Position numbers and translations under genes: made by a program. Shown here in pieces: positions 41,343 through 52,038 of a DNA stretch of 64,000 nt. Positions within the stretch are counted from its first letter, which is position 1. Each line of letters starts with the position of its first letter. Location: the NCBI GenBank assembly GCA_905116865.2, contig CAJHNH020000713.1, positions 165,001 through 229,000 of the forward strand, written 5' to 3'. This DNA comes from Candidula unifasciata. Taxonomy: Eukaryota; Mollusca; Gastropoda; Stylommatophora; Geomitridae. Under the pieces are notes generated by a model, which was not told where the DNA came from, ran no database searches, and saw only the letters and a program-made list of their open reading frames with translations.

Positions 41343-41471
41343 ATGAAGATGTGCCGTTTGGTGACTTGTGGTTGTTTGTCATTCGTGCTTTTCTGTGGCT
41401 ATTTTTGTTTGACGAAGGGTAACGATAACACCGACTGGAAATTGTTTTCATTTTTATATTTCTTTTTGTAA
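41343..41471 (+). CDS. Candidate first exon with signal-peptide-like start (weak)
   Basis: An ATG in the context accaaaATGa opens a 42-codon frame whose first residues MKMCRLVTCGC and SFVLFCGYFCLT look like a basic n-region plus a hydrophobic core, as in signal peptides. A possible splice donor (g|gtaacg at 419-420 of this kb) follows the hydrophobic core; without splicing the frame ends at 41471. No downstream exon is recognised in the window. It could equally be chance in AT-rich DNA. Confidence 0.2.
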   Translation: MKMCRLVTCGCLSFVLFCGYFCLTKGNDNTDWKLFSFLYFFL

Positions 41472-42430
41472 TTTCTAGATTCTACGGGCCTTGAACATTT
41501 CCATTTCTGCTTTCTGTGGTACTGCTTATTCGTCTCCTAGTTCCGATAAAAATTACGAATCGCCCTTTTCTTCTCTCTTCTTCTTCTTCTTCTGCTTCTT
41601 CTTCTTCTTCTTCTTCTTCTTCTTCTTCTTCTTTGATTCTATAGTCAGAAAACTTGTTTGCGGTTAGTCATCTGTGAGGTTTGTTATTACAGCACTCCTG
41701 ATAGATCCATGGGCACTTTGACCTACTCCGTAATAGCTTGACAGCGACTTAAAACTACTAATTACGTCGAGTCTGTGTTTATTAATCAAATGTCTTGTTC
41801 CCCTAGTAAAATGTTCATTCCTTGCAGCTCTAAGTTGCACTCCCATGTCAGTCAGCCTAGAGACTCCGAGATAAGTATTTGTGCTCTTTGACGTAATTAT
41901 CTTCGCGATTAGCGTGCATAGCAGAGAGGACATCGCTTCTGCCCAGTACCGGACCAGTTATAGCAACCGTAGTGTCTGCCAGGTGAAAAAATCTACACAC
42001 TTGTTGCTTCAAATACTCTCATAACCTGCACAGATATGAAGGTTGAGCCAGCTGTCTGCCATGTGCTCAGTGGTAAACTACAATCTTGTCTGATGAACGC
42101 AGCCTGGATTTTTCTTGAGTAAATTCACTTATTCACTCAGCGTGTTTGCTTTTGTAACCACTTGAGTACCCAGCCATGCTGATGACTATTTTTTTTTTAA
42201 ACTTATGTAACGAGAACTGTAGCCTTGAAGAAAGCTATAGTACGTCTAGATATCTTTGTGTACTATACAACTTTAGGCAATCCTCACAACGGCGTCCTTC
42301 AGGGGACGCAATCAATTATTGTTTACGTCGACTGTAAGGGAGACAAACCTTTGTTTGTGAAAGTTCAGGTGATGACAATATTCTTTTTAAATTTAATATT
42401 ATTTTAGATTAACTGCCTGACATTCAATCC
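41472..42430. other. Unassigned; (TTC)n at 41575-41632
   Basis: A (TTC)n microsatellite occupies 41575-41632. The rest shows no LINE, SINE or coding signature; the minus frame at 41664-41933 has no recognised domain. Confidence 0.4.
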
Positions 42431-42439
42431 CACCAGGAC

Positions 42440-42605
42440 CCTACAACAAGCAATAAAAAACCGGTGACACAGAGTGCCACCTTTCGGATGAGAATTACAC
42501 GGGCACAAGTACAAGAAACCCTGTTCACCGTTTAGTTATACGGCCTCTGTCTACTACTGGGATGGGGGCTTTACAAAATAAAGCCCAAAAAAATGCATCC
42601 CATAT
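42440..42605 (-). mobile_element. Repeat H copy
   Basis: Antisense: aagcaataaaaaaccggtg, acacagagtgccacc, ggatgagaattacacg, gaaaccctgttcaccg and a variable end. It faces the sense copy at 42822, giving an inverted pair. Confidence 0.6.
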
Positions 42606-42820
42606 TAAGACGAGTTGGTTCCAGTTTGACATTAAAGTTTGGGTTAGCCTTAACTCTACTTCTAACCCTCATCTCAAACAATATTAAACATGAAAAACAT
42701 ATTAGTAATATTTGAACTGACAAAAACAATGGATTACGTCCCCTGTCTTCAGCACTAAGTAATATTACCTTGCAGTAGATTGTGTACTATACTTTTCGTC
42801 CTTTTTAAGAAGAAATTTTT
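42606..42820. other. No feature recognised
   Basis: AT-rich spacer between the two inverted repeat H copies. Confidence 0.3.
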
Positions 42821-42821
42821 C

Positions 42822-42993
42822 TTTATTTGAAGCCCCACCCTGGCTTTTGCTAGGGGCCGCAATATACGCAGGCCATAAATATGGCCAATTGTCTGAACGC
42901 GGTTTCTGGGACCTCTCCACGGCGATCCTCATTCACATGGTGGCACTTTGTGTCATCGGGTGTTTATCGCTTGTGTGATGTCCTAGTGGGGTA
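42822..42993 (+). mobile_element. Repeat H copy
   Basis: Sense: tttgaagccccaccctggc, ttttgctaggggccgcaat, gaacgcggtttctgggacc, tctccacggcgatcctcatt, gtggcactttgtgtcatcgg, gtgtttatcgcttgtgtgat and gtcctagtggggta. Confidence 0.8.
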
Positions 42994-43260
42994 GAAAGTC
43001 AAGTCAAGTCAAGTAGATTGCGTTCCCTTGGGTCGCTACTGCAATAATTGCCCCTCTTTGTCTTGATAGTGATGCAAATAGGCAAGATGGCTTCTATGTC
43101 AGCACTTTACAGGAGTGGAGTACATGTTCTGTATTTTCAAGCGCCCAGCTGCAGGGATAGATCTTCATGTTTCCTTCATCTAACAACTTGAACATATGTT
43201 GGCAAAGTCTGTTATGTCTTGTCCTTTGTCTTTCAATACAGATTCGATAAAGTGTGTCTT
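42994..43260 (-). pseudogene. LINE C-terminal Cys-rich domain with (GACTT)n tail
   Basis: The minus strand reads RICIERQRTRHNRLCQHMFK, LLDEGNMKIYPCSWALENTE and HVLHSCKVLT, matching the pattern R-x-x-R/G-HNRL-x-x-HM-(x)-CPC-(x)-E-(x)-TEHVL-x-x-C found downstream of RNase H in some invertebrate LINEs. Next to its 3' side lies aagtcaagtcaagtcaag (42997-43014), which on the element strand is a (GACTT)n tail. It may be the next segment of the same RNase-H LINE group, but the link is not proven here. Confidence 0.6.
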
Positions 43261-44603
43261 GGGGAGTACATTGTGTGTGGGTAAATAGCCATCTTTGTTG
43301 GATACTAGTTTTTATTATAATCGGACTGAAGGAATTTCAACAGATTCGGTCTCTTGTCATGGTAGTACGCTATCTCATACTGCAGTTCGTCCCTCTCTTG
43401 ATGCTGTCCATCTACTTTAATCGTTACCTACCTCTTGCTTTCTTGTATTTCACTGTTCCTCCAAAATTATTGATGAAATACTGATATGTCTTTGAATATG
43501 GCCGAATAATTTCTTTCTCTTTTTTTTTTTTTTTTTCTGGTCTTCGGCGGCTCTCTTTTTATTACCATAATTGTGGCGGGTAAATTCGCTTTAAATTAGC
43601 GAATGCACTATGTGCAATTTTACAGAGGGAATTACAAACAGTGAATCATCACATATTACCCCCAGCCTTAAAACTGTGAAAACATTAACAACTATAACAT
43701 TTATTTTAAAACTTCTAGCTAATAATTGGAGTGACTGTGGAGATAAATTAGCCCCTAGTAGACAAACCTCCCCACTTAGCTGTAGCTCAGGTTCCTTTGG
43801 TCAGCTTCTAGCTAAGCCTCGGGGACACACCATGCAGGCCGAATCGGGCATCTGCAGCTACGCTGGGATTTGCTTCTGGAACTCCCACCTGGAACTAGAA
43901 CAATAAAACAGTCCCCATACAAGCAATTTGTAAAGTTCTCACTGGAGACAACAGTACCTCCAGTTCTCATTTAATGTTACACTACAAACACATATGGAGT
44001 AGGGTAATCACAAGTGTTCACATTCTTCACTGGCACAGAATGAGAATGTTTACAGAACAGGGTCCATAATCCTTATGGGGAAATATTTAGGAAACATCAG
44101 TTTCATGAATACTCTCAAGCGCAAGAGTTTACATCACACAATAAGAAAGAACATTCATCAGTGTAAATTGTTCTGATGTTTGTACACTAGTACTCCTTTG
44201 AGGGGATAACATGCTTACACACACAGTCACATTTCACCATAGATTCTCATTTCAACCACATGGGTTCACATCACAAAGAATGAGAATCAGGGAGTGAGTT
44301 TACATGGGCCGGAAACTCATAGCAGGTGCTTTGCACGGTTTGAAAATAAATAGGACTGACACATCTCCATCAATATAACTGGGTGCTGGGATAGATGTCA
44401 TAATACAATCATAGGTGACAATGGCCTTTTCATCTGTCACAGTATTAACATAAAATATTAAACACTCACTCCAGTTTAAATCTAAATCCACACGTGTGAT
44501 AAACCTTATTCAGGAGAGTTTAGAAGTTCGAAAGCGTGAAATATAATTATTACAATTGTAAGGCCACCTGCTGTGGTACTGAAATATATTCCTAGTAATG
44601 AGG

Positions 44604-44605
<2 letters not shown>
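43261..44605. other. Unassigned
   Basis: No repeat family or domain recognised. T run at 43521-43537. The frame at 43610-43906 (98 codons) is featureless. Confidence 0.3.

Positions 44606-44607
<2 letters not shown>

Positions 44608-44695
<88 letters not shown>
44608..44695. repeat. (AT)n microsatellite
   Basis: About 85 bases of TA with one central TT break. Confidence 0.95.
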
Positions 44696-44696
<1 letters not shown>

Positions 44697-44699
44697 CAA

Positions 44700-45240
44700 A
44701 AATTTTGACATGCATGGGCCATACATCTCTCTTCTTTTTCTCCGACAGTGTAAATATTAAATTTTGCCACCCTGTGTTATTCACTTTTTTCGAGCTCTTA
44801 AACCAGTCTCAGAATTATCTGGACTAAATCTAAATTAAAACAAGACAGTGATTTATCAAGCTAATATCACCCTGAGGTCAAATCAACTTAGTAGGGATTA
44901 GGCATAATGAATATACGCTTCATTCCTTTATTAATTGTCTCACCATGCTGGAAATCAGAACTGGCCGAGATTTCACATGAGAACATAGATTCCCACTCAA
45001 TTAATATAATTATAATAATTAAAAAATACAAATGCACGTTTCTAATATCAAATAAACATTATATCAATCATCAGATAGATCATATGTTTACATACATGTT
45101 CATACTAGATCATAAACGTTGTTAGTTGGGATAAGGGAATTCACAAGGTTTCTAAGCCATGTGGGCATAGAATTTCAGAGTTTAACATGTGAAATTAATT
45201 CAGAGGAATTAGCAGCAATAGATCAAATTGAAATAATACT
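44700..45240. other. No feature recognised
   Basis: AT-rich, unassigned sequence preceding the LINE insertion site at 45245. Confidence 0.3.
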
Positions 45241-45254
45241 ATTCACTCACCCCT

Positions 45255-45869
45255 CAGGACATTGACATTATTACTGAACCACCAAGCAAACAAGAAATCC
45301 TTGAAGCTATCCACACTTTAAAGAACAACAAAGCACCAGGCAAAGACGAACTGCCAGCAGAACTTCTCAAAGTAGATCCCAACACAACTGCTAGCATTCT
45401 AGAACCATTGTTCAAGGATATTTGGGGAAAAGAAGTGTTGCCTGATGACTGGACCGAAGGAACAATAGTCCAAATCCCCCAAAAAGGTGACTTAACAGAC
45501 TACAATAATTGGAGGGGAATTACTCTACTCTCAGTACCAAGCAAAATATTTTGTAAAATCATCATAATGAGGCTTGAAAAAGGAGTAGATAAATGCCTAC
45601 GAGTAGAACAAGCAGGATTAAGAAAGGGCAGAGGAACAATTGAACACAGCTTCGCCATACGCAACATTTTAGAACAATGCAATGAATGGCAGAGAAGTAA
45701 ATATATTAATTTTGTGGACTATGAAAAAGCTTTTGACAGCGTACTTAGAGGCAGTCTATGGAAAATTTTACGACATTATGAAATTCCAGAAAAAATAGTC
45801 AACATAATTGTTCTCTTCTATAAAGACTTTTCCTGCAGTATAAAAAATTACAATACATCTTTCCCATAA
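45255..45869 (+). pseudogene. LINE reverse transcriptase, N-terminal half
   Basis: Open from the truncation point in one frame: NNKAPGKDELPAELLK (~45327), PDDWTEGTIVQIPQKGD, NNWRGITLLSVPSKIFCKI (~45507), EQAGLRKGRGTIEH and the motif A block NFVDYEKAFDSV (~45709) with the first catalytic Asp. A stop (taa 45867-45869) falls where related proteins read FP(V/I)KTGVRQG. No YADD block follows, so there is no functional RT. Confidence 0.88.
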
Positions 45870-46312
45870 AGACAGGTGTATGACATGGATGTGTTATGGC
45901 ATCTCTCCTCTTCAACCTTGTGATTGATTAGATACTAAAGAACACAGCAGACAGAACATTGAGAGTAGAACATCACATTTCTTGGCAGTGTGGTGATTTT
46001 TCTGGCCAGATAAACACTAACCTACTTCAAATCACAAACCAAGAAACTGTAAACAATGTGATAACCAAGAGAAGATGGAAATGGCTTGGCCACGTTATGA
46101 GAATGAATCCTGATATACCTGCCAAAACAGCTCTCACGTGGACACTAGAGGGAAAGAGAAAACAGGGGCGCCCAAAAACAACATGGAGAAGAACGATGGA
46201 AAGTGACCTGAGTGCGGCATCTTTGACATAGAAAACTGCACTGAAGATTGCACAAGACAGGAAAGCATGGAAAGTCCTCTCTGAAGCCCCATGTGCCACT
46301 AGGCACAACGAG
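45870..46312 (+). pseudogene. LINE ORF 3' end after the deletion
   Basis: 45870-45955 still reads CVMASLLFNLVID and ILKNTADRT with stops. Sequence then jumps to INTNLLQITNQETVNNVI, KRRWKWLGHVMRMN, KTALTWTLEGKRKQGRPKTT and WRRTMESDLSAASLT, then a stop and, beyond it, AQDRKAWKVLSEAPCATRHN before the tail. The GKRK-GRPKTTW and CATRHN blocks are the normal C-terminus of this LINE group. About 200 residues with motif C and thumb are absent. Confidence 0.85.
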
Positions 46313-46335
46313 AACTGACTGACTGACTCACCCCT

Positions 46336-46650
46336 GGTAGGGAATTCAAACAGAAAATTAGACTACCGACTGTCTACCAACTTTAGTCTGTGCTGGTCAA
46401 TTTCTGATTTGAAAAGGAAGTAGAATGTCCTAAAAAGGGGGAAGTAACTCTTGAGTTACTCCTTGCACTACTCATCATCTCATTCGCCTTTTAACTTCTT
46501 AATTAATTAAGTATTATTAATGCTAATAAAACGCAATAAAGAAATGTTTAGAAATGTGATAATAATATTACTTAAACAAAGCAATTTTTAAAAGGGAGGA
46601 AACAGCTGTCCAGACTAGCTCGTCACAATAATACTAGACTCAGTTGTATG
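46336..46650. other. No feature recognised
   Basis: AT-rich spacer; contains aattaattaa near 46500. Confidence 0.3.
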
Positions 46651-46654
46651 ACAG

Positions 46655-46895
46655 CCCTCCACTTTAAGACTTGTCACTAAACTCTGTAATTTGGCAGCCC
46701 TTCAGTTCAAATCTTGTCATTAGGCTCTGTAATTTGGCAGCCCTTCAGTTCAAATCTTGTCATTAGGCTCTGTAATTTGAAAGCCCTCAGTTCAGTCTTT
46801 GTCACTAAGCTCTGTAATTTGGCAGCCCTTAATTCTGTCTTTGTCGTTAAGCTCTGTAATTTGGCAGCCCTCCAGTTCAACTCTTATCACTTAAC
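46655..46895 (+). repeat. 43-bp minisatellite
   Basis: Six units of ctctgtaatttggcagccc followed by ttcagttcaaatcttgtcattagg, period 43; two adjacent units are almost identical. Confidence 0.88.
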
Positions 46896-46954
46896 AATGC
46901 TTTCTTTTCTTTTGCTTAATGCACAGCTCTTTCTACAAAACTCAGTCACTTGGC

Positions 46955-47120
46955 AACTCTCTCCCTCTCTCTCTTTCTCTCTTCCTCTCTATGTCTCTCT
47001 TCCCCCTCTCTCTGTCTGTCCTCCCTTTTGTCTCTCCCTCTCCCTATATCTCTTTCGCCCTATGTCTCTTTCGCCCTAGGTCTCTTTCACCCTCTCTCTC
47101 TCTGTATCTATCTATCTCTA
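46955..47120 (+). repeat. CT-rich low-complexity tract
   Basis: Imperfect (CT)n with tctctttcgccctatg repeats. Confidence 0.9.
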
Positions 47121-47562
47121 TCTCTCTTCAGCCCATCTCTGTCCCTTGACCACCCTCACCCCAGCCCATCTCTGCCCCTTGACCACCCTCACCCCAGCCC
47201 ATCTCTGTCCCTTAACCGCCCTTACCCCAGCCCATCTCTGTCCCTTAACCGCCCTCACCCCAGCCCATCTCTGCCCCTTAACCGCCCTCACCCCAGCCCA
47301 TCTCTGTCCCTTGACCACCCTCCCCCCAGCCCATCTCTGTCCCTTGACCACCCTCACCCCAGCCCACCTCTGTCCCTTGACCACCCTCACCCCAGCCCAT
47401 CTCTTTCCATTAACCACCCTCACCCCAACCCATCTCTGTCCCTTGACCACCCTCATCCCAGCCCATCTTTGTCCCTTGACCACCCTCACCCCAACCCATC
47501 TCTGTCCCTTGACCACCCTCACCCCAGCCCATCTCTGTCCCTTGACCACCCTCACCCCAACT
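47120..47562 (+). repeat. 33-bp minisatellite
   Basis: About 13 units of ccccagcccatctctgtccc followed by ttgaccaccctca. It is open in several frames on both strands because the period is a multiple of three. Confidence 0.95.
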
Positions 47563-47564
47563 TA

Positions 47565-48400
47565 ACTATATTTAGTTACAACAATCGTTTCAGCTTAACT
47601 CAGTTAATTTAACCCTCTCTCTTCTAGCACAGATGCATAAATTGTCAGTCCTCGTTTTGTTACATTGTATTATTCTACTTTCTTAGTAACATGTTTAAAC
47701 ACACTGTTTAATGTTATTCCAACCTGAATAACAACATCTAATGACTTGTTTACAAAGTTTAAATTCCTGAAGTTTATTATAAACAAAATAACTGACTTTC
47801 GATCAGGCTTTTAAGGTTTCCTTTATCTCATTCAGACAAAAGTACAACAAACATAGTTCAATTCTAAAAGACTATATCAAAAGTAGGTCCGTCTACAACA
47901 CTTTAAAACAGAAGTACATTCATTTGAATCGGTATATAGCAGAATGTAAATTACCAGATAACAGCAGAGTTAAAATTAGCAGTTAAGTCCGAGTGTCCTA
48001 ATATAACTGTTTTGGACGGAGTAACCGTACCAGCCATTTATCTCATCAGTCAATTTCTTAAAATGTAATTTGAAAAAATTTATATTCTTTTAATCTACGG
48101 TCGGCAAAACTCATTTCCAAATTAAGTTAAACACCGGAATCCGCTTGTCGATTGTTAGAGCTAACAAAGCGCTGATTACGGATTAAATGGTTTTGGGTGT
48201 AATAATTTTCCTGTTCACCGGTTTCCCTCATAACCAACTGCGCTGTCGAACAACAGACTCCATTAGGGCTCTATAGTCGGTCAGTACGTTCTGGTGCCGT
48301 TCCAATTAACGAGTCTCCTTATTTCCATCCGCCCTGAGTCGTTCATAAGTTCTTTAAGTAGTGGTAGTATCCCACCACTGTGATATGCGTTTTAGTTTGC
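47565..48400. other. No feature recognised
   Basis: AT-rich, unique-looking sequence with no recognised domain or repeat. Confidence 0.3.
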
Positions 48401-48404
48401 AGAA

Positions 48405-48475
48405 TATTGACAACAGGTACTATCAACATGGAGACTCTTCGCTGGCTGTTGATGATGGAGAGAGCTAATATGGGT
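48405..48475 (+). pseudogene. RNase-H-type LINE, minimal 3' scrap
   Basis: acaggtactatcaacatgg, agactcttcgctggctg and ttgatgatggagaga encode TGTINMETLRWLLMMER, matching TGTI-(x)-TLRRLLKM in the four longer copies. Only ~70 bases remain. Confidence 0.5.
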
Positions 48476-48534
48476 TGGTCCTAAACGGTGCTATCGGATC
48501 TTCTCCCAGATGGGCACACAGGATTTGGAGTAAA

Positions 48535-49265
48535 AGAAGAAGAAATCGGAGGAGTAACAGAAGAAGGGTGATGAGGAAAATCAGGAGGAAGAGCAGATGA
48601 GAGATGATGAGGAAAAGGAGGAGGAGGAGCGGAAGAAGGGTAATGAGGAGGGAGAGAAGGAGGAGAAGGAAGAGGAGGAGGGGAAGAAGAAGAAAAATCA
48701 GCAACAGCAGAAAAGAAAAGAAGAAGAAGAAGAAGAAGAAGAAGAAGAAGAAGAAGAAGAAGAAGAAGAAGAAGAAGAAGAAGAAGAAGAAGAAGAAGAA
48801 GAAGAACAAGAACAAGAACAAGAAGAACAAGAACAAGAACAAGAAGCGGAAGAAGGAGGAGAAGAAGCAGCAGCGGAAGAAGGAGGAGAAGAAGCAGCGG
48901 AAGAAGGAGGAGAAGAAGAAGGAGGAGAAGAAGCAGCAGCGGAAGAAGGAGGAGAAGAAGGAGCAGCGGAAGAAGGAGGAGAAGAAGCAGCGGAAGGGGG
49001 AGGAGAAGAAGCAGCGGAAGAAGAAGGAGAAGAAGCAGCGGAAGAAGGAGGAGAAGAAGAAGCAGCGGAAGAAGGAGGAGAAGAAGAAGCAGCGGAAGAA
49101 AGAGGAGAAGAAGCAGCAGCGAAAGAAGGAGGAGAAGAAGCAGCAGCGGAAGAAGGAGGAGAAGAAGCAGCGGAAGAAGGAGGAGGAGAAGAAGAAGCAG
49201 CGGAAGAAGGAGGAGAAGAAGCAGCAGCGGAAGAAGGAGGAGAAGAAGGAGGAGAATGGAGCGGC
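48535..49265 (+). repeat. (GAA)n / GGA-GCA purine-rich array
   Basis: A pure (GAA)n core (48720-48815) is flanked by 15-30-bp higher-order units such as gaagaaggaggagaagaagc-agcg. It is purine-rich on the plus strand for over 700 bases. The E-, K- and L-rich frames here are not genes. Confidence 0.95.
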
Positions 49266-49269
49266 AGCA

Positions 49270-50175
49270 GCAGAATAGCAGCAAAAGCAGCTGGATCAAA
49301 GCTACTAGAATGTATACTACCTTATATAAACTTAATGAAAAGAAGGCCATGGTGAGCTGTTAGATTTTGATTGCGCAAACATACAAATACACACACAGAT
49401 AGATATACACACATACCGAGCAACCCAAAGTCAATAAAATTATCCTCATCATGAAATTAAAATCCCGTTTCCAGCTAAATTTCAACAATTTCCTTCAAAT
49501 AGCTTTTATTGTGATACTGTATGCACGAGTTTTAGTGAGAGTTTCCACGTTGCTTGCTTCTGTTTTATAATCGCAGTTTCGTAATTCCGGCATAGACGGA
49601 TTTGATTTCAGATGCGGACGATCTGGTAGCAGACCGCTTTGAGTTAGTTTGACAATATAATGATCGTCAAACAGTTCAGAGGGTAAAGACATATTAATGA
49701 ATTCAATTTGATTAGTAAAACTAAATAACAGCCAGTAGAATAGTTGGGTTCGTTTTCGACCCACCTCTAAGTAGCATTAACAAACCAGCACGAGTCACAA
49801 TTTTTCGCTTACGCAATGGAGATTGCAAATACAAACATAAATTAAGTATGAGCAAATTAGTTCTCTGTCAGTCTCTTCGCGCTGAAGAGACTCCAGAATA
49901 TAATGTGCAGGACTGTCCTTTCTCTGAGAAGCAGTGAAGCAACCATGGCTACATCCAGTAGACCTGACAACAAAGCTGTAGAGAAACCTAAGAGACTTTG
50001 AGATGACATCACAGTTTATGGCCCACAGTCGTTTAAGCACATGACTAGAGATCAATGAATAAGTAGAATGCTATTCGACAAGTGAGACGTTGCGTAAATT
50101 TGCAGCAAGGAACAGACTCCAAGAACAGCAAATCAAAAGGGATGAGGTTACACAAGCACTAATACATGACATAAC
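49270..50175. other. Unassigned
   Basis: The minus frame at 49795-50055 contains KDSPAHYILESLQREE, which faintly recalls the TPAHIL-x-x-C block of LINE tails; I could not support it further. Confidence 0.3.
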
Positions 50176-50177
50176 TT

Positions 50178-50330
50178 ATATCTTGATCTGTTAAGGTCGT
50201 GGAGGTGTATCGATGGAGGCACCAGCACACATAACCAGCCATCTTTTTCTGTCTTCCGCTTGATGAATAAGTCTATGCTAACTTAGTCCTGTCTATTTCT
50301 TGAAATTTGTCTACTCTTCTTCAGCTATCC
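50178..50330 (-). pseudogene. LINE family F, short 3' fragment
   Basis: Collinear with the ends of 30275 and 32800: cttgatctgttaaggtcgtg, gaggtgtatcgatggaggc, ccatctttttctgtcttcc, gcttgatgaataag and aacttagtcctgtctatttc. It stops before the poly-C position. Confidence 0.6.
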
Positions 50331-50384
50331 CCCAGTGTTATATTGGAAGCCAAAGAAAAATAATAAACCAACACAGAACTGGTG

Positions 50385-50478
50385 TGGAAAGCCGCTTTGG
50401 GGCAGTGAAATTTACCGATGAGGGGATCCTAAGACTTTTGATGTGCAGTGAGGAGAATCTGTCGACTAACTAACGGAA
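50385..50478 (+). mobile_element. Possible repeat E 3' end
   Basis: Ends gaatctgtcgactaactaac like the other repeat E ends (tcgactaactaac). Upstream similarity is weak. Confidence 0.35.
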
Positions 50479-50479
50479 T

Positions 50480-51287
50480 ACTAAAAGTTTAGTAAACCTG
50501 AAAACTGTGTTAAATGAGTACGTACCTTTCACTCGGTGACAGCTGCTGGGTGGTGAGCGGATGTAGCTGATGAATCTTGCAGACAGAATCATGGTAAACT
50601 CACAGGTGAGTGTTCTTACATCATCCAGGGAACTTAGTCAACCAGAAAGCACATCTAAGATGACCGCCAGTGTAGTTGTATTCGACAAATTGTTATGTAA
50701 GTCAGTGTTTCTCATCTGGTGGGTCTGTGAGCCCCTGACGGTCCGGGGAATAAATTTAAAGGGTCCTTGAGATCTTTTACCCACACAAATAAAAGGTAAT
50801 TCGGTTATTTGTTATGTAATTTACTTGAACCGAATGAGGAATCTTGTGTGGTCGCAAGTTTGCAATCATGATTCCTGTATGCACATTAGAATGAACTACC
50901 AATAAATCCTGTGCAAATCTCTCAATATTATGTACGTAATCAAGATGTCTACCTACCCTGTTATAAATGTAATCCACTTGAAAATACAGAACAAGCAAAT
51001 TTAGGATTGTCAGTGCAACAGAAGTTGTGTACTTTGTTATTAAGTAATTACCTTTTATAATCTTGGATGGTAAAAAAATTACTGATAACGTTTGTTTGCA
51101 ACCAGAAGCCTAGTAAATTTACACATATATGTTAACATATCCCACGTTAGCACTTAAAAATATAACACAAACACATTTCGAATTGTCAGTATAACGGAAA
51201 TTCGGTGCTATGCTATGTAAGTAACTAAATTTCAGGTTACTTATGGACAGTTGGACGTTTAGTGCAAATTTATTCGGAAGTGGCAAA
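50480..51287. other. Unassigned; one hAT-like terminus
   Basis: At 50704-50775, cagtgtttctcatctggtgg and gggtccttgagatc resemble one end of a hAT-type MITE, but no partner inverted repeat was found downstream. The rest is unassigned AT-rich sequence. Confidence 0.35.
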
Positions 51288-51295
51288 GATATGCT

Positions 51296-51688
51296 GGCTA
51301 TCTTCCAAATAACGGACCTAAATTATCGAGGCCGAAAATATACCCTAACAGGGCCTCAGTCACATGTCAATTGCGCACTTCCGGTGACTTAAATTACGCA
51401 CTTCCGGCGACTACCGTCACCGCCAAAAGTATCTCACACGCCGCTACGTGAAGTGAGGCTAAACTAGATGGCTAGGACTAACGAGTAGCAGCTACAGAAT
51501 CTCCTGCAGCTTCCTTCATTTGATTTGCTCGTGAGTCCCAGCCATCTAGTTTAGCCCCATTCCGCGTAGCGGCGTGGGAGATACACTTGACGGTAGTCAC
51601 CGGAAGTGCGCAATTGACATGTGACTAAGGCACTGTTAGGGTATATTTTCGGCCTCGATAATTTGGGACCGTTATTTGTAAGACAGCC
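51296..51688. mobile_element. Foldback MITE 1 with perfect 8-bp target-site duplication
   Basis: A 393-bp, almost completely palindromic element. Left end GGCTATCTTCCAAATAACGG, right end (inverted) GGCTGTCTTACAAATAACGG. The arms stay paired through cgaggccgaaaatatacc, agtcacatgtcaattgcgc, acttccgg, acgccgctacg and gctaaactagatggct, with a loop near 51485-51510. The left arm has an extra ~23 bases, a partial copy of its own acttccggcgact segment. The perfect duplication GATATGCT lies at 51288-51295 and 51689-51696. There is no coding capacity. Long terminal repeats and 8-bp duplication fit Mutator-like or hAT/P-type mobilisation; the superfamily is unresolved. Confidence 0.9.
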
Positions 51689-51739
51689 GATATGCTTTAT
51701 AAACAAAAAACGTGAATGCCCTGGATGGATAACGGATAT

Positions 51740-52036
51740 TTATTAAAATGTTTTGAAATGAACTGACGCAAGAAGAAAACTTGTTGCACACATCAAAAGG
51801 AGAATTTACAGTCTTTGGCCATGCCAAGAAAAGGAGAAAGCTAGAGTATATCGCCACAGTGGGAGCTGGCGAGCAAAATAAACTCAGGGAGGTCCGGAGA
51901 TAAGATGCTGGACAGTGTGACATCATGGCATTGAAGAAAATCTGAGGCATAATTTACTGAATGTACACGAGATAGAACTTTGTAGACAGACACGACTACT
52001 AGTGCCACACGGCGTGGGATCTAAGAAGAAGAATTA
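51740..52036 (+). pseudogene. RTE-like LINE 3' end with (GAA)n tail
   Basis: Reads VFGHAKKRRKLEYIATV-like, then blocks for MLDSVTSWH (in another frame) and ending in codons for RHDY-like sequence before gaagaagaa. It parallels the C-terminus of the 10.7-13.9 kb LINE (TEHVVTTGK, REKMLDSLVAWHG, LWRGMIAHA) and ends in a trinucleotide tail (52022-52033). Foldback MITE 2 is inserted at the end of this tail. Confidence 0.7.
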
Positions 52037-52038
52037 CC

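Larger units (their letters stand above)
45255..46325 (+). mobile_element. 5'-truncated LINE with internal deletion, (CTGA)n tail and 10-bp target-site duplication
   Basis: An RTE-like LINE fragment bounded by ACTCACCCCT at 45245-45254 and 46326-46335. It starts inside the RT (DIDIITEPPSKQEIL) and ends gagaactgactgactg, a short CTGA tail. The RT block is open to 45869; then motif C and the thumb are missing, and the C-terminal block resumes. This is an independent family from the 10.7-13.9 kb element: the sequence differs throughout and the tail repeat is CTGA, not GAT. The duplication overlaps the tail by one or two bases, so its exact length is 9-10. Confidence 0.88.

Noticed and set aside
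48481..49355. Long Leu-rich (minus) and Glu-rich (plus) open frames
   Set aside because: Products of the GAA/GGA array; the same bases are open in several frames.
49795..50055. LINE C-terminal Cys-rich domain on the minus strand
   Set aside because: Only a faint resemblance (SPAHYILES); the cysteine and histidine pattern is not preserved.
50704..50775. Complete hAT MITE
   Set aside because: One hAT-like end is visible but no matching inverted end or 8-bp duplication was found.
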